Assembly: GCA_017979445.1 (NCBI GenBank)
Contig: CM030715.1
Coordinates: 26,589,169-26,653,168 of the forward strand
Direction: 5' to 3'
Source: Akebia trifoliata
Lineage: Eukaryota; Streptophyta; Magnoliopsida; Ranunculales; Lardizabalaceae
DNA length: 64,000 nucleotides
The notes beneath the pieces are model-generated. The model made no database searches. It was given only the letters and a program-made list of their open reading frames with translations, and was not told where the DNA came from. The position numbers and the translations under genes were made by a program. Shown piece by piece: positions 34,451 through 45,850 of this stretch (the stretch's first letter is position 1; the number at the start of each line of letters is the position of its first letter).

Positions 34451-36195
34451 AAGGAAAGGCTTATACAAAAATAATTTTGATAATTATTGGCCTTAGGTAA
34501 TTCGATAATTTTTCTAGGAACAAACTGAGTTTTTCAGCATAAGTTCAAAATACTAGTTTGCATAATGCATTCAAAAAAGCTTTTTTTATTTGTTTTATTG
34601 ATTTTTTTTATTTATATTATCCTTTTAGCATTAGCAAAATGTCCATATTAAGAATCCAACATTGTTGAATGCGGAATAGGGTGTATCCGACAAATTGAAA
34701 GTAGTTCTCTTCGATTCTCTTTAAGGTTATCTAGAGTCATCCTCACCTTCGGATATCGATAAAAGGATAGAAAATGACTAAATGATGTTTGATGATGAGA
34801 TACAAGATTTTGTGAAAAATGTAATCAAACACATGAAAAATATCATTTTTCATGAAAAATCATTTTCCACCCTATTTTTCATTTGCAATCAAACATGTCC
34901 TTATAGGAATATCTTTATGTTTTTTTTTTTTGTTTTCTCTATCTTTCAAAGTTATCATCTAAGTATGGGAAGAGAAATATTAATCAATCATTTGGTAGTT
35001 AATTCGGTTACATAGTTTTGCAAAGTCATAAATTTGCAAAGACTTTTCACTACCATAATACTATCTACACCTAAAAAGTGAAAAACTTTTCAGGAAAGTT
35101 TCAAAGGATTTCCTGAGAAATATTAGGAGGAGCACACAAAAATTTATGAGTTACGATAAAAAACTGATAAATATTTATGAGGATTTACGAACTGGACACC
35201 AAGCAGTACGTGCTTGCAACTTTTTTCCAAGTTGGACCAATTTATCTTTGACCGAGCACTCCAGAAAAAATGGACTTTGAATCGTGAGAATGTTCCAACG
35301 GTTGAAAATTCGAAAGGACTTCTTCGGTGTCAAAGGAGCAGCTGACGTGGAAAGAGTGGAAAAGTTAAATTGACCAATTCGTTGGACAAGTGTCCAGCTG
35401 ACAAAATTGTACTCTAGAAAAAGTTTGGTGGGGAAATAGAACCTCTCATAATAAATTAAGGAAGAGTAGAGGTCTGAAAGAAAAATCGAAAATAAAGGAT
35501 GAATTTTCAATTAATCATCAATTATTTTAGGAAAAAAAAATCGTGACAATTTATCAATCAACCTCTATATTCTTTTTTTCTTTAGTTGGCCCAAAAATCT
35601 TTCAATTTTCCAAGTTGAACCCTAATTGGCGAATCCAAACTTTGTTTCTTTTTGGGTGCAATAATAATTTTCTCCCCCGCATGGTAGATAAATCTAGGTT
35701 AGTAGTTGTTGAGGCATTAGTTTTCAACTACTACGAATACCTTGGAATCATCAACATTTTACATTCAAAACTCTCACCCTTTTTTGTTGTCGTCGAATAT
35801 TAGTATGATACTCAACAAAGAATCCCGGATGCTTAAGTTGGCTAATTTTCTAGTTGGAATTAAAAAAATCAATACCCTTTAAAATATTCCTCCTCTATAT
35901 GAATATGTATCTTCATTAAATCTTAATTTGTCAGTTTTCTTTCTCTACATCTCTCCATGCTACTAGGATCCATGATGATCCATTTTCAAGATTTGTTTTG
36001 TTCGATTAGGCATCTGGATTGAAGAGATGAAATATGTTGACAAATCGTCTTTGATGCATCAAATGAATGATCATATCCCGTCTTGAGATACCACTTTATC
36101 CCATTATTATCTATTTAACATGGCCACTATCTATTCCCCAATCCCATCAACACGGATCTCAAGATTATTGTCTGGTCTTGAACTTTTTGTGTCTT
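34451..36195. other. Gene-free spacer with a short hairpin
   Basis: Around 34830-34870 an inverted pair ATGAAAAATATCATTTTTCAT is bordered by AATCAAACACATG and CAATCAAACATGTCC, a MITE-like signature. The 111-codon minus-strand frame at 35175-35510 is not protein-like. Nothing else is recognised. Confidence 0.45.
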
Positions 36196-36199
36196 TTCC

Positions 36200-36455
36200 T
36201 ATAGAATGATTATGAGTAATGATAATATGACACTCTCACGTGACATACTAAAAATACTCTTCTGATGTGGCATGTACCAAAATCATAGATTTTCTTTCAT
36301 TGGGATACACAACTGCACAGATTTATGGGGATGTGAAATTGTGTAACCCAAGGCATAAAGTCTACGGTTCTAGCACATGCCACGTCAAGAGAGTATTTTG
36401 AGTTGTCACTTGGGAGAGTCAAATTATCATGACCTAATGATTATTTGTCATTTAG
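36200..36455. mobile_element. Inverted-repeat MITE (family 2, copy 1)
   Basis: The left arm CACTCTCACGTGACATAC...ACTCTTCTGATGTGGCATGT (about 36220-36275) pairs with the complement of AGCACATGCCACGTCAAGAG...TGTCACTTGGGAGAGTC (about 36369-36420), over roughly 90 bp with mismatches. It directly adjoins the next hairpin. Confidence 0.7.
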
Positions 36456-36690
36456 GGATTATGCAAAAGAGTCGGGATAATTAAACTATCCCACGTGGCA
36501 TACTCAATCGACTATCAATCGTGACAAGTTTGGGAACCGTAGGTCTGTGCTCCTCAGGATACATGATTCCCTCAAGATAAATGTATCCCGAGGAGCATAG
36601 ATCTATGGTTCCCGAACTTGTTACGTTAGGGTAGTTGATTGAGTATGGCACATGGGATAGTTGGGTTATCACGATTCTATGCAAAAATCT
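36456..36690. mobile_element. Inverted-repeat MITE (family 2, copy 2), near-perfect palindrome
   Basis: The arms 36492-36573 and 36588-36661 pair along about 80 bp: AACTATCCCACGTGGCATAC with GTATGGCACATGGGATAGTT, and GGTCTGTGCTCCTCAGGATAC with its counterpart GTATCCCGAGGAGCATAGATC. A loop of under 20 bases separates them. Short overlapping open frames on both strands are by-products of the palindrome. Confidence 0.8.
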
Positions 36691-37234
36691 CTTATCTTCA
36701 AAATATTGTATTTTCACTCCCTTTGTCACAATTAAGCTTATTAATTTTTCCTGCAATTCTAGTCCGTGTTGGAATTCATAAGATACAAGTCTCAATGACT
36801 ATTGAATATTACTGTTTAATTTAGCTTCCACCTGCTCCTTCACTATTTTAGTGTTTGCTAATGACATGCAGGGATGCAAGACAATCACATAAGCCACACA
36901 GATGGTCATAAGATAATGGGTCCATTTATATTATAGTTATAAGTACCTAATTAATATAATATAAACCCACTTCACATGTCTACCATTTCAACTCTTTCGT
37001 ACTAATGTTGATGACATTTTGATCTTATTCCCTCTAATTGAGAAGGCAAATTACTAATACCTTCTTTGTGCTTCGAAAAATTAAACTCCCTTTGAACATT
37101 GTTCAACATCATTAACATACAAAATTAATAATAATTATTTTTTTCCTTGGAGAATTAAAAAAAAAAAAAAACTTCCTTTTGTGTCAACTTGATTTATAAA
37201 GTTTGAATAGGGAATAGAAGAAAGTCACATGATC
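36691..37234. other. Gene-free spacer
   Basis: AT-rich, with nothing recognised. Confidence 0.5.
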
Positions 37235-37237
37235 TAA

Positions 37238-37490
37238 CTAGGATTTTTTGAGAAATCTTTTAGACGCATAAAAATTAATCCATAATTCCATAAAATATGA
37301 ATTGACCAATCGCAAGATACAAAGTGTATTAGGACTTTTTGAACATGAATGTTTTTGTAACTTGGGGATGTTCTCAATACACATTGTACACACGACATCT
37401 TGTGATTGGCAAGTCTATGATTATGTGAAACTCGGATTAATTTTTCTATGCGCAAGAAAATCTCAAATTTTATAATCTCAAGATATATTT
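37238..37490. mobile_element. Inverted-repeat MITE upstream of chitinase 1
   Basis: GCATAAAAATTAATCC, ACCAATCGCAAGAT and GTGTATT on the left pair with the complement of AATACACATTG, ATCTTGTGATTGGCA and GGATTAATTTTTCTATGCGC on the right. The inner part (ATGAATGTTTTTGTAACTTG) recurs in diverged form at 61690-61745, upstream of chitinase 2. That copy has lost most of the arms. Confidence 0.65.
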
Positions 37491-38276
37491 CCAACCAATT
37501 GATTTATGCCTTAACTTGAGTTTTTTTTTTTTTTTTGGGTATCTTGTAGTCGGAGGTGTAGAAGATATATTATGGTCCTAACTTGAGTATTTTTATGGCA
37601 CAAAAAATCTCGAATGGCGTACTATGAAGATATATTTCCAAATGTTGATTTATGACCATAAAAATGTGTGTTTTGCCCTAAAATGTTATATATATTTTAA
37701 GTTTAGAAATCTTAAAAATTGTATTATATTTTTACAGTTTTTATTAATAAAGAATTATCATCGTCATTTGTGGACGTAGATAATTTTATCGAATTACGTA
37801 AATCTCTTGTGTTATTTATTTTTTTGTTATTTTAATCTTCGTAGTTTATCAATCTTGATTGGTCATTAGGAGTTTTTCCGCCACACCATCATCATCAAAT
37901 AACCAATAATCGAACAGGATCATACTAATTTCACAACATACAAGGAGTCGTATATAATAATTATCAATTTTTCCCATTGGGTGGGTGGTGCGGGGGTGGT
38001 TATGGATAATACTAACATGCTCTTCTTCTTTTCTTTTTCTTTTTTATCTCTCTTTTTTCCTTTGAAATCCAAAAGCACATTTACATAAACACCCTTATAC
38101 AATTCAAGACTTCTAGATTAAATGCTCTTTTACTTTTCATCAACCTCCAGCTTTAGCACACCTTGCACAATTCCACTCATTTAGCTGTTAGAACCTTACA
38201 TCACTTATATGACGGATAAACACAACCATCCAAAACCACATAGAATACCAAGTCTAACTATAGTTTTAAATTTTCT
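37491..38276 (+). other. Upstream region of chitinase 1
   Basis: No gene. It has a poly-T run near 37522-37537 and CT-rich stretches near 38025-38060. It contains the duplicated CAATTCAAGACTTCTAGATT phrase that is also found before chitinase 2. Confidence 0.5.
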
Positions 38277-38284
38277 CTATATAT
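38277..38284 (+). promoter_or_regulatory. TATA box of chitinase 1
   Basis: CTATATAT lies about 70 bp before the start codon, followed after about 30 bp by a sequence suitable for transcription start. At the same place in chitinase 2 the sequence reads CTTAACATTTCTCTAG and has no TATA. Confidence 0.6.
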
Positions 38285-38347
38285 TTCCACAAACACACAC
38301 ATTACAATCTTAACAGAGCCAAAAATTGCCCAAGCTTTTACTTAGTC

Positions 38348-40671
38348 ATGGCAAGCTTCAAATCTTTGTTCTTAATTCTTCTTGTAGTCTTCATGACAAT
38401 GGTCACGGCTGATCATGTCTCTTCTTCTTCTCCTTCACTGATCAAAGCAGCTTACTGGCCTACATGGGACAATGAAAACTTCCCTCCCAAGGCCATAGAC
38501 ACATCCCTCTTCACCCATATCTTGTACGCTTTCCTCATGCCGGATTCTCTCACATATAAGTTAGTTGTTTCGGAATCTGAAAGCGCTTTGCTTGCAGATT
38601 TCACCGACACTCTTCATCGAAAAAATCCTCCTGTCAAAACCCTTTTCTCTATAGGTGGAGGTGGTTCAGATTCCACCATCTTCTCCAATATGTCGTCCCA
38701 ACCATCTTCACGCCAAAGTTTTATCAACTCTACTATCGAAATCGCACGTAAATATGGATTCGATGGTCTTGATCTTGATTGGGAGTTCCCCACGGACACG
38801 AAACAGATGAATGACTTCGGCCTCTTACTAATGGAATGGCGTGTTGCGATTGAGAATGAGGCTAAGGTCACTGGCCGCCCACCTCTACTTCTAACGGCCG
38901 CCGTTTATTATTCGGTTAATTTCCTTGTCTATGGTGCTCGAAGGTCCTTTCCTGCGGCTTCAATTACACAGAACTTGGACTGGATCAACGTTATGTGCTT
39001 TGACTATCGTGGGTCATGGGATACTACCTTTACTGGTGCCCATGCAGCCTTGTTTGATCCTACGAGCAATCTCAGCACAAGTTATGGATTAAATTCATGG
39101 ATGAAGGCTGGGGTGCCTACGAAGAAGTTGGTCATGGGTTTGCCACTCTATGGGCGTACGTGGAAGCTTGAGGACCCTCAATCACATGGAGTTGGAGCAC
39201 CAGCAGTGGGTGTGGGCCCAGGTGATGAAGGGACTATGACTTTCTCCCAAGTGGTGGATTTTAATTTGAAGGAGAGTGCAAATGTAGTGTATGATCCAAC
39301 TACGGTGTCAACCTATTCTTATGCTGGGAGTACTTGGATTGGGTACGATGATCAGACGTCGGTCACGACGAAAATGGATTTCGCTCGGTCCCATGATCTT
39401 CGTGGGTACTTTTTCTGGGCTGTCAATGGTGACAAGGATTGGACGATTTCTAGAAAAGGTAATGCTCATTAATGATTTAATTGCTTTAAGAACAATTTAT
39501 TTATGAATGTTAGATGAAGAAAAACTCCATTAGAATAATTTTTCTTCTACTAATAGGATTTCTTCTAAAATCTCTTTATGCCAACCACATAGATGAGTGT
39601 AATATGGACGCATATAAATCTTCATTGTTGGATCAATAAGTGAAAAAATGAGTAAATTTGATAAGATTCTTTCAAGTATTACTCAAAAAAGAGTTAAATT
39701 TGATGGATCTTGGCATCGAATTTACTCCTTTTTTTCACGTAGTAATTTTTGTGTTTACAAATTCAAGATCATATGTTTTTCTCACAAGTCATCATATTTT
39801 AATACATATTACATATATAATAAACCACAACAATCGGTCCCACATTGTCATATTTTTGTGAGAGACAAACCTTTAATTAAATTACAATTTTGAAGGATAA
39901 ACATCACATCGAACTATAATTTTTGTAGGACCCACTTTATTATCTTCCCTTCTAACTTTATTATATTTCCTCTTTAACTCTTTTTATTATTTTTCATCTT
40001 TTACCCTTTTAATCTTAATTTTTTAATAATACTCTTTCAACTTCATTTTTTTTTCTTCTTGTTTTTACCTCCTGGACCCCAAAGAAGGTGCCCATCACCC
40101 CCTCTAAATTTACTAAATTTATTCTTTTATGTATTTAACCTACTTTATTATTTTTTATCGTAAACCTCAATTTTTTAAAATAAAACCTCTCCATTTTTTT
40201 TTTCATTTTTACCCCCTTAACCCCAAAGAGAATGCCTATGCCATAGGCACAATCGAACTCTAATATATAATCTTACTCGCATATGACTGACTCTTAACTA
40301 ACCTGAGATTTTCAATGATAATTGAGATAACAATACTTTTGTGATTTATAACAACAAACGACATACTCATTAATTGTTTTCAAAGATTGCATGGATATAA
40401 GGCTTAACAATGAATATTATAAGTTCTTGTTTCTGAGTTTAATTTCTTTATTTTTACTACTATTATTTGTAATTTTTTATATTATTCAATGAGCCAATGA
40501 CTTCATAATATTACCTCTTTTAACCTTTATTTACCCATTTATAATGGTAAAATACCATAATATATGATAAAATAATGAATGTAACAGTTTGATTGCCATA
40601 GTGTTCCAGTGGTAACTAATTTCAGTTATGATTATTGATGTGCAGCATCAGAAGCGTGGGGTACTCATTGA
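38348..40671 (+). CDS. Class V (GH18) chitinase, secreted; two exons
   Basis: The enzyme would hydrolyse beta-1,4-linked N-acetylglucosamine in chitin, usually in the apoplast or vacuole in defence. Exon 1 is 38348-39458 and exon 2 is 40646-40671. The donor AAAAG|GTAATG and acceptor TGTGCAG|CATC join residues ISRK to ASEAWGTH and a TGA, giving 378 residues, a normal size for plant class V chitinases. Reading through the donor gives a false end (KGNAH). Residues 1-21 form a signal peptide (hydrophobic core LFLILLVVFMTMV, likely cut after VTA). The SIGGGGSD strand lies near residue 100. The GH18 motif DGLDLDWE spans 139-146, with Glu146 as acid. The M-x-Y-D motif reads MCFD, with Phe218 for Tyr. 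The GYFFWAVNGD segment keeps its Trp. The start is the only ATG before the signal peptide. The gene stands alone, with its duplicate 23.9 kb downstream. Confidence 0.93.
39459..40645 (+). other. Intron of chitinase 1
   Basis: This 1,187-bp intron has GT at 39459 and AG at 40644-40645. It holds a diverged internal duplication of about 165 bp: TTATTATTTTTCATC at about 39985 and TTATTATTTTTTATCG at about 40146, each followed by a T-rich stretch and CCCCAAAGA. Small open frames in it are not genes. The first ~700 bp are shared with the intron of chitinase 2. Confidence 0.8.
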
Positions 40672-40756
40672 TGATGGTGTCTCGTGTGTACCATGGCAAA
40701 ATCGTTGATTATTCAACTGAAACTTGATCGTTTCCATCCTCCACACATTGCTTGAA

Positions 40757-40762
40757 AATAAA
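40757..40762 (+). terminator. Likely polyadenylation signal of chitinase 1
   Basis: AATAAA lies 86 bases after the TGA of exon 2, in an AT-rich 3' region. This is a usual distance for a plant gene. Confidence 0.5.
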
Positions 40763-40769
40763 TATGGTT

Positions 40770-42320
40770 GTTGCTTTGTAGTTCGATATTAATGAGATTT
40801 CAATCTTGATTGAGTCCAAAATATTAATGATGATGATGATTTTGATTTTGATATTATTCTACTCTTTAGCGAATTTATATAGCTATGCTCGAAAGCACTT
40901 TTTGACCATCAAATTATAGTTTACCATAGTAGAAGTGCTTTTGATATTTTTAAAAACCGAAGACAAGTGAAATTGATAAGAGGCTCAAATCTGCTTTTAA
41001 CATTTGAGTTTAATTTGTTAAAATTAAACAGAACTTAAAAGCTATTTTGCCGAGAAAGTCAGTCATATGAATGAAAGTTGCGTTTCACTTGAAAGCAGTT
41101 CGCACTAGAAAAAGTTGTGTTTTGCTCTAAAATACTTTATTATATTATATTAAATTTATGACTAAAAAGATCAAAATTTAAATATAATTCTCAAAATATT
41201 CAATTAAACTGTTTTTCAAAAAACATGCCATAAATATTTTCAATAAATTGTAACATTTCCACGACACTTTTATATAAGCGCATTTGCGGGATGCCATTGC
41301 ATTCACAAACGAGGCCATAATCTCAAAAGAAATTTATGAAAAATTGGAGTCAACATACAAATAAGAAATCTGATAACTGAGAAATACTATTAGTTTTTGA
41401 AAATGAACTACTTTAGGAAATATCGTTTTAGTAATTTATTTTGAAAACCTTCTTCGAAAAAATATACTAAATCAAGCAAAAATAAGTCAAATAGCAACAT
41501 AAAGTCACAACAAATAAGAGAATAATAAGTTACTTGTTAGAAAGCTACTAGAAATCGAAAAATGACAAAATAATCTTCTTATGGACTCTGAAAGTGTTAG
41601 GCACCTCCTACCATTTGACAATGTTGGTCTTTATTTCATTAATAGCAACTCCAGTGGTTCGGTCTGTTGTGTTTTTTTTCCTCCAAATTTTTGCAAAGGC
41701 TTTACTAGTACTTCTTTGTATATAATTTTCTCCACAATTTATGAAACTAATTAACCCAATCAATCGCCCTAGTAGCACTCAATTTATAGATGAATGTGGT
41801 TACGATTTTGTGGGTTAGATTGATTTTCAAACATTTAGGAAGTAATTTTGTTATCTGGATTTCTGGTGATCAGGTTTGTCTTAATGGTTAGTATTAAATC
41901 ATATCATTAATGGAGCATTGGTTTCGTTAGAGATGATAGTACTTTTAATAGTCCATCCTTATATATGTTACTTGGTTTCTCGATTTGCTCAGCTTGAATT
42001 CAGGTTCGTGGCTTGCCACTTTAGGACTATTCCTATTTGTAGTAGGTGGTAGGAAGAGATAATTCATTTCTCAGTTCACTAGTTCTATTTCATCCATTTT
42101 GAAAATCTTCTTTTTATCCATCATAAAATTCATGATTTTGATGTTGAAAACCACTTTTGGTGTGTGAAAATGGGGGCTTCTATGTTCTCAGGTTATTTCG
42201 TTTATTTTTCAAGAAAGTGGGTAAGGTTTTGTTTTCACTAAAATTTTATTTTGAATCATGATTGAATGGGCTTAATTAGTTTAATTCATTGAAAAATACT
42301 TTTGTGCACTTCGCAGCTAT
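40770..42320. other. Gene-free spacer
   Basis: No gene. 41585-41650 contains GAAAGTGTTAGGCACCTCC and TTGGTCTTTATTT, a diverged piece of the solo LTR family at 30488-32217. The rest is AT-rich with nothing recognised. Confidence 0.5.
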
Positions 42321-42323
42321 GCA
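42321..42323. repeat. Target site duplication GCA of the CACTA element
   Basis: GCA precedes the left CACTACAGG end and GCA follows the right CTGTAGTG end (49027-49029). A 3-bp duplication is the rule for CACTA elements. Confidence 0.92.
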
Positions 42324-42999
42324 CACTACAGGAAAAATCACCTACCGCAACAATTTTAATGACGGCCAAAGTTTGGCCGTCGTTGTAGAGTCTTTTTTTT
42401 TTGTGCGGTCTCACTGACTCAGTGACTCACTCTCGTTGTCTCTTATCTCAAACTCGAAATCAGACTCTCTCTCGTCTGAAACTCGAAGATAGTCTCTCTT
42501 TCTCATCTCCGCCGATCTCTTTCTCTATCGAAATCAGTCTCTTTCTCAAGCTCGAAAACGAGGCCTCTATCTCTCTCTCTCTCTCTCTCATCTCATACTC
42601 GACAGATCTGTCTCTGTCGAGGAGATCTCTCTGCCTTTTTGTCGATCTCTCTCTCTTTCTCTTGATCTCTCAAATGTGTGAGGTTTCCATCTAAACTGTC
42701 CGATCTGATTGAATCTTCAATCACTTCGATCTCGAATTTCTAGGATTTTTAAACAGAGCAGACGGATTGATCGAGATCTTCCTCTCCTAAGATTAGTTTG
42801 AAACACTAGTTGTTATTTAACTATTATCTGATGAGTTTGTATAGAAACTCCACATTTCGAGTAATTTAACCTGTTCTGTTAATGATAATCTAAGTGAAGC
42901 TTAATTAGAGTAGCTGTAGATGTACTTCTCTTCTTCAATTCGAAATCGAGTGTTCATTTTTTTTTCCTATAAAAGTAACAATTTCTATGTGATCTACAG

Positions 43000-45850
43000 G
43001 GTTGGGAAGGCCTCTTTGATGAATCAGTATCCTTCGGTCCATATCTATTGGAAGAAGTTTTTGGATGATTTCTTTTAGTTAATGTAAGAAAGAAAATACT
43101 CAATTTTGCTTGGTACTGTTTGCCTTGGTAAGATGTTTTTAGATTTGTGAACAAGAAGTTTAGCAATCATTACAAGGCAACCATTGGAGCTGATTTCTTG
43201 TCAAAGTAAGTACAGTTCGAAGATAGACTCTTTACCTTGCAGGTTAGATATCTATGGAGAAATTGTTAAGTTTTATGATTTATCCAATGGCTTTAATTGA
43301 AATTTTGAGAATTTTATGCTCTTAATTTAGCATTTATGTTTTTTTATTTTCTTTTCTTTTATCGTGCAAAAGCCATACTGAATTCTTAATTATATTCGTA
43401 GTTGGTTGTATCCTTCAAGAACTTCCCTTTATTATGATCTTATTATTGGCAAATCTCATGTGTTGATATAAACTTAGTTTAGGAAGAAAGAAAATTAATA
43501 ATGTGATGGTTTAAGGAGAATTATAGGTTTAGAGGATTGCGTTTTCTATCTTACTTCTTGTGCACATGCTCACATCTTCGTGGGACTACAAGCCCGCAAT
43601 CTACCTAGTTAGGTAACCATGCCAGTAGATTGGACCTCAACATTTGATTTGTTCACTTTCAGGAGCAAATCTTTCTGAAATAGATGTTTACTCATCTCAT
43701 CTCCCCTTGAAGTAAGAGTAGATTTTAGCGAAGGATGGAATGGTCAAATGATTGAGAATATGAGCCTTGTAGGCTCATATTCATCACCCAATCCAGCAGA
43801 GTTGTCAACCTATTGTGTTTGTCTTCTGCATCACAGGGACAATTGGAACTAATTGTCACACATACGAATCAAGCTCATCCCATAATGCTCATAAAGAAGC
43901 AAATTAATCACATACAACCGTCTCCTTAAGAAAAATGTGGAACTTGTTGATACAATTATAACATATACAAGCCGCAGTGTGTTGGAAAGAATATATTTGA
44001 GTGATGTATCTCATACTTCCATAATCCATTGCTCACATGAGGCTCAATGGAATAGAAAAGACCCAAAACTGTGTTGTTAATGGCTTCTACTTTCCAAATC
44101 AAGAATCATCATGTAGAGGTCTAGACACTTCCATTGACATATCTCATCAAATGTCGAGCTGATAAACATCTTAATGGAGTGTGACGATGCTAATAGTTTG
44201 TCCCTTTCAACTTAAAAATGGTAATTTGCAAAGGTGAAGAAGTCCCTCCAAAAGATAGAGAAGGAAATCAACCAACACAATATCACACAACTTGGTAACT
44301 CGGTTAAGTCTATGAGTTGTAGTGCCACAGACCTAGGGTTTAAACTTTAAAGCATTGTCTTCAACCGCTTACCTATAAAAAAATGTAATAACGAAGAAAG
44401 CACCATCACACCCGCCACACTATTTAGCACTTCCTAATAAGGAAGGACATTACTGAATACATGTCACACTTTTACACCAAATCAGACAGCCCACAGGGAA
44501 CATTATCTTAACTTTCAACAAAAAGGGAGTCCTAAAAATATCTAGTGTTCAGGTTCCAACCTTGATACAATTTGCATTTACTCATCATTAAAAAAAAAGT
44601 GTGTTCATGTTCCAACCAGCCAAGTCTTCCCAAACTCTTCGTATGTTATAAAGTCAAAATAACAATCATTAGAGCAAACAAAACAGAAATCTGATGAGAA
44701 ATTGAGGACTGTCTCCTAAAAATAGCATGTTTAAGTTTCACATCAAAGACTTCTCCAAACACGTGTATTATAGAAACAAGCTCAAGAAGGATAATCTCTT
44801 TGGGTGTTTTAAGGGAATTTTTGTTTTGCATTTATCAAGAAAGGAGGATAGAATGCATCTCCATTTTAATATATTCAGTCCATCACAAGATGATGAAAGA
44901 TAAGAGTTCATTTGTTTCACAATCCTACTAGTTCTCCCTTGCAGGGGCAATGCTTCTTCCTGATTTTAGCATTATTGATAACACCATATTTTGTTTAAGC
45001 TTGGCAACAATGCCATTGTTAGATTCTAAAGTTGTTAACATGTAAATGTGTTATGTCAGGGGTCATTGTTTCCTTTAATAAAATCTGCAGTTGTGTGTAT
45101 TTCCAATTTTTTAGTTAAAGAATTTGATGTGTCTCTGGGCACCACCTCTTATTTCTTTAATAATTCTGATGGTCACTCAAATGGTTGAGTTTTTAAGTAC
45201 TAATATTTGGTCAATTGTTGTTTTATGGTAGATATGGGACACAGCTGGACAGGAAAGATTCCAAAGTCTAGGTGTTGCTTTCTACCGTTGTGCAGACTGC
45301 CGTGTTCTTGTATATGATGTTAATGTAATGAAGTCATTTGACAATCTGAACAACTGTAGGGAAGAATTTCTTATTCAGGTGTGCTTTGAATTCTTAAGGT
45401 GGTTTGCTTTTATTAGTAACTTTATTGTAGTTATTGAGGTGTAAGACATTTTTGAAAAGATATATTTACAGCTCCACAAACACTTAAAAGTTTGCACATA
45501 TGTGGGGTGTAGTATATTTGCCATAAAAGAAGCTGTACAACTACATCACAATCCATCTCTACAATTTTATTAAAAAGTTAAGCTGACGAAAAAACAAGAC
45601 TTTTGCAAGCAAGCCCTTCAGACCCAGAAAATTTCCCGTTCGTTGTTTTGGGAAACAAGGTTGACGTGGATGGTGGAAACAACAGAGTGGTATGGGAGAA
45701 TATCGGTGTATTTTTATTTTCTAATGGTTTATTATTCCTTTTGATTTTTCATTTACATGGTAATGTGTGTTTTCATTGATCAATCCAGGTGTCTGAGAAA
45801 AAAACACGGGCATGGTGTGCTTCAAAGGGGAATATTCCATACTCTTTTGT
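43000..45850 (+). pseudogene. Captured Rab7 (RabG3-type) small GTPase gene, broken
   Basis: Five exon pieces in order encode Rab7-type sequence. 43000-43027 encodes VGKASLMNQ (end of the P-loop). 43143-43242 encodes VNKKFSNHYKATIGADFL and VQFEDRLFTLQ. 45232-45378 encodes [19 protein letters not shown] and [17 protein letters not shown]. 45609-45689 encodes [19 protein letters not shown]. 45789-45846 encodes RAWCASKGNIPY. Rab7 controls traffic to the vacuole. Most intron borders are still GT/AG. Damage includes a TAA at 43207 (Glu expected), an AA instead of AG before exon 4 (45607-45608), Thr to Ala in the P-loop, and loss of the rest of the last exon, including the C-terminal prenylation cysteines. 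The first exon with the start codon was not found. It can produce at most chimeric transcripts. Confidence 0.9.

Larger units (their letters stand above)
37323..40260 (+). repeat. Segmental duplication, left copy
   Basis: The chitinase exon, the start of its intron and patches of 5' flank match 61670-64000 in the same orientation. Shared flank phrases include CAATTCAAGACTTCTAGATT (38100 and 61830) and ACCAAGTC(T/C)AACTATAGTTT. After the exon the match continues through GATTTAATTGC(T/A)TTAAGAAC and ATAGATGAGTGTAATATGGA, and into a C/T-rich tract with CCCCAAAGAAG. The offset between the two start codons is 23,902 bp. Confidence 0.9.

Noticed and set aside
34830..34870. Small perfect-looking hairpin as a terminator or miRNA
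   Set aside because: Too short and AT-rich for a plant miRNA precursor, and no gene ends here; more likely a MITE remnant.
35175..35510. 111-codon minus-strand frame
   Set aside because: No recognisable domain, no homologue that I know, and the surrounding DNA is transposon-rich spacer.
36481..36824. Overlapping frames on both strands
   Set aside because: They lie across a palindromic MITE, which forces complementary open frames.
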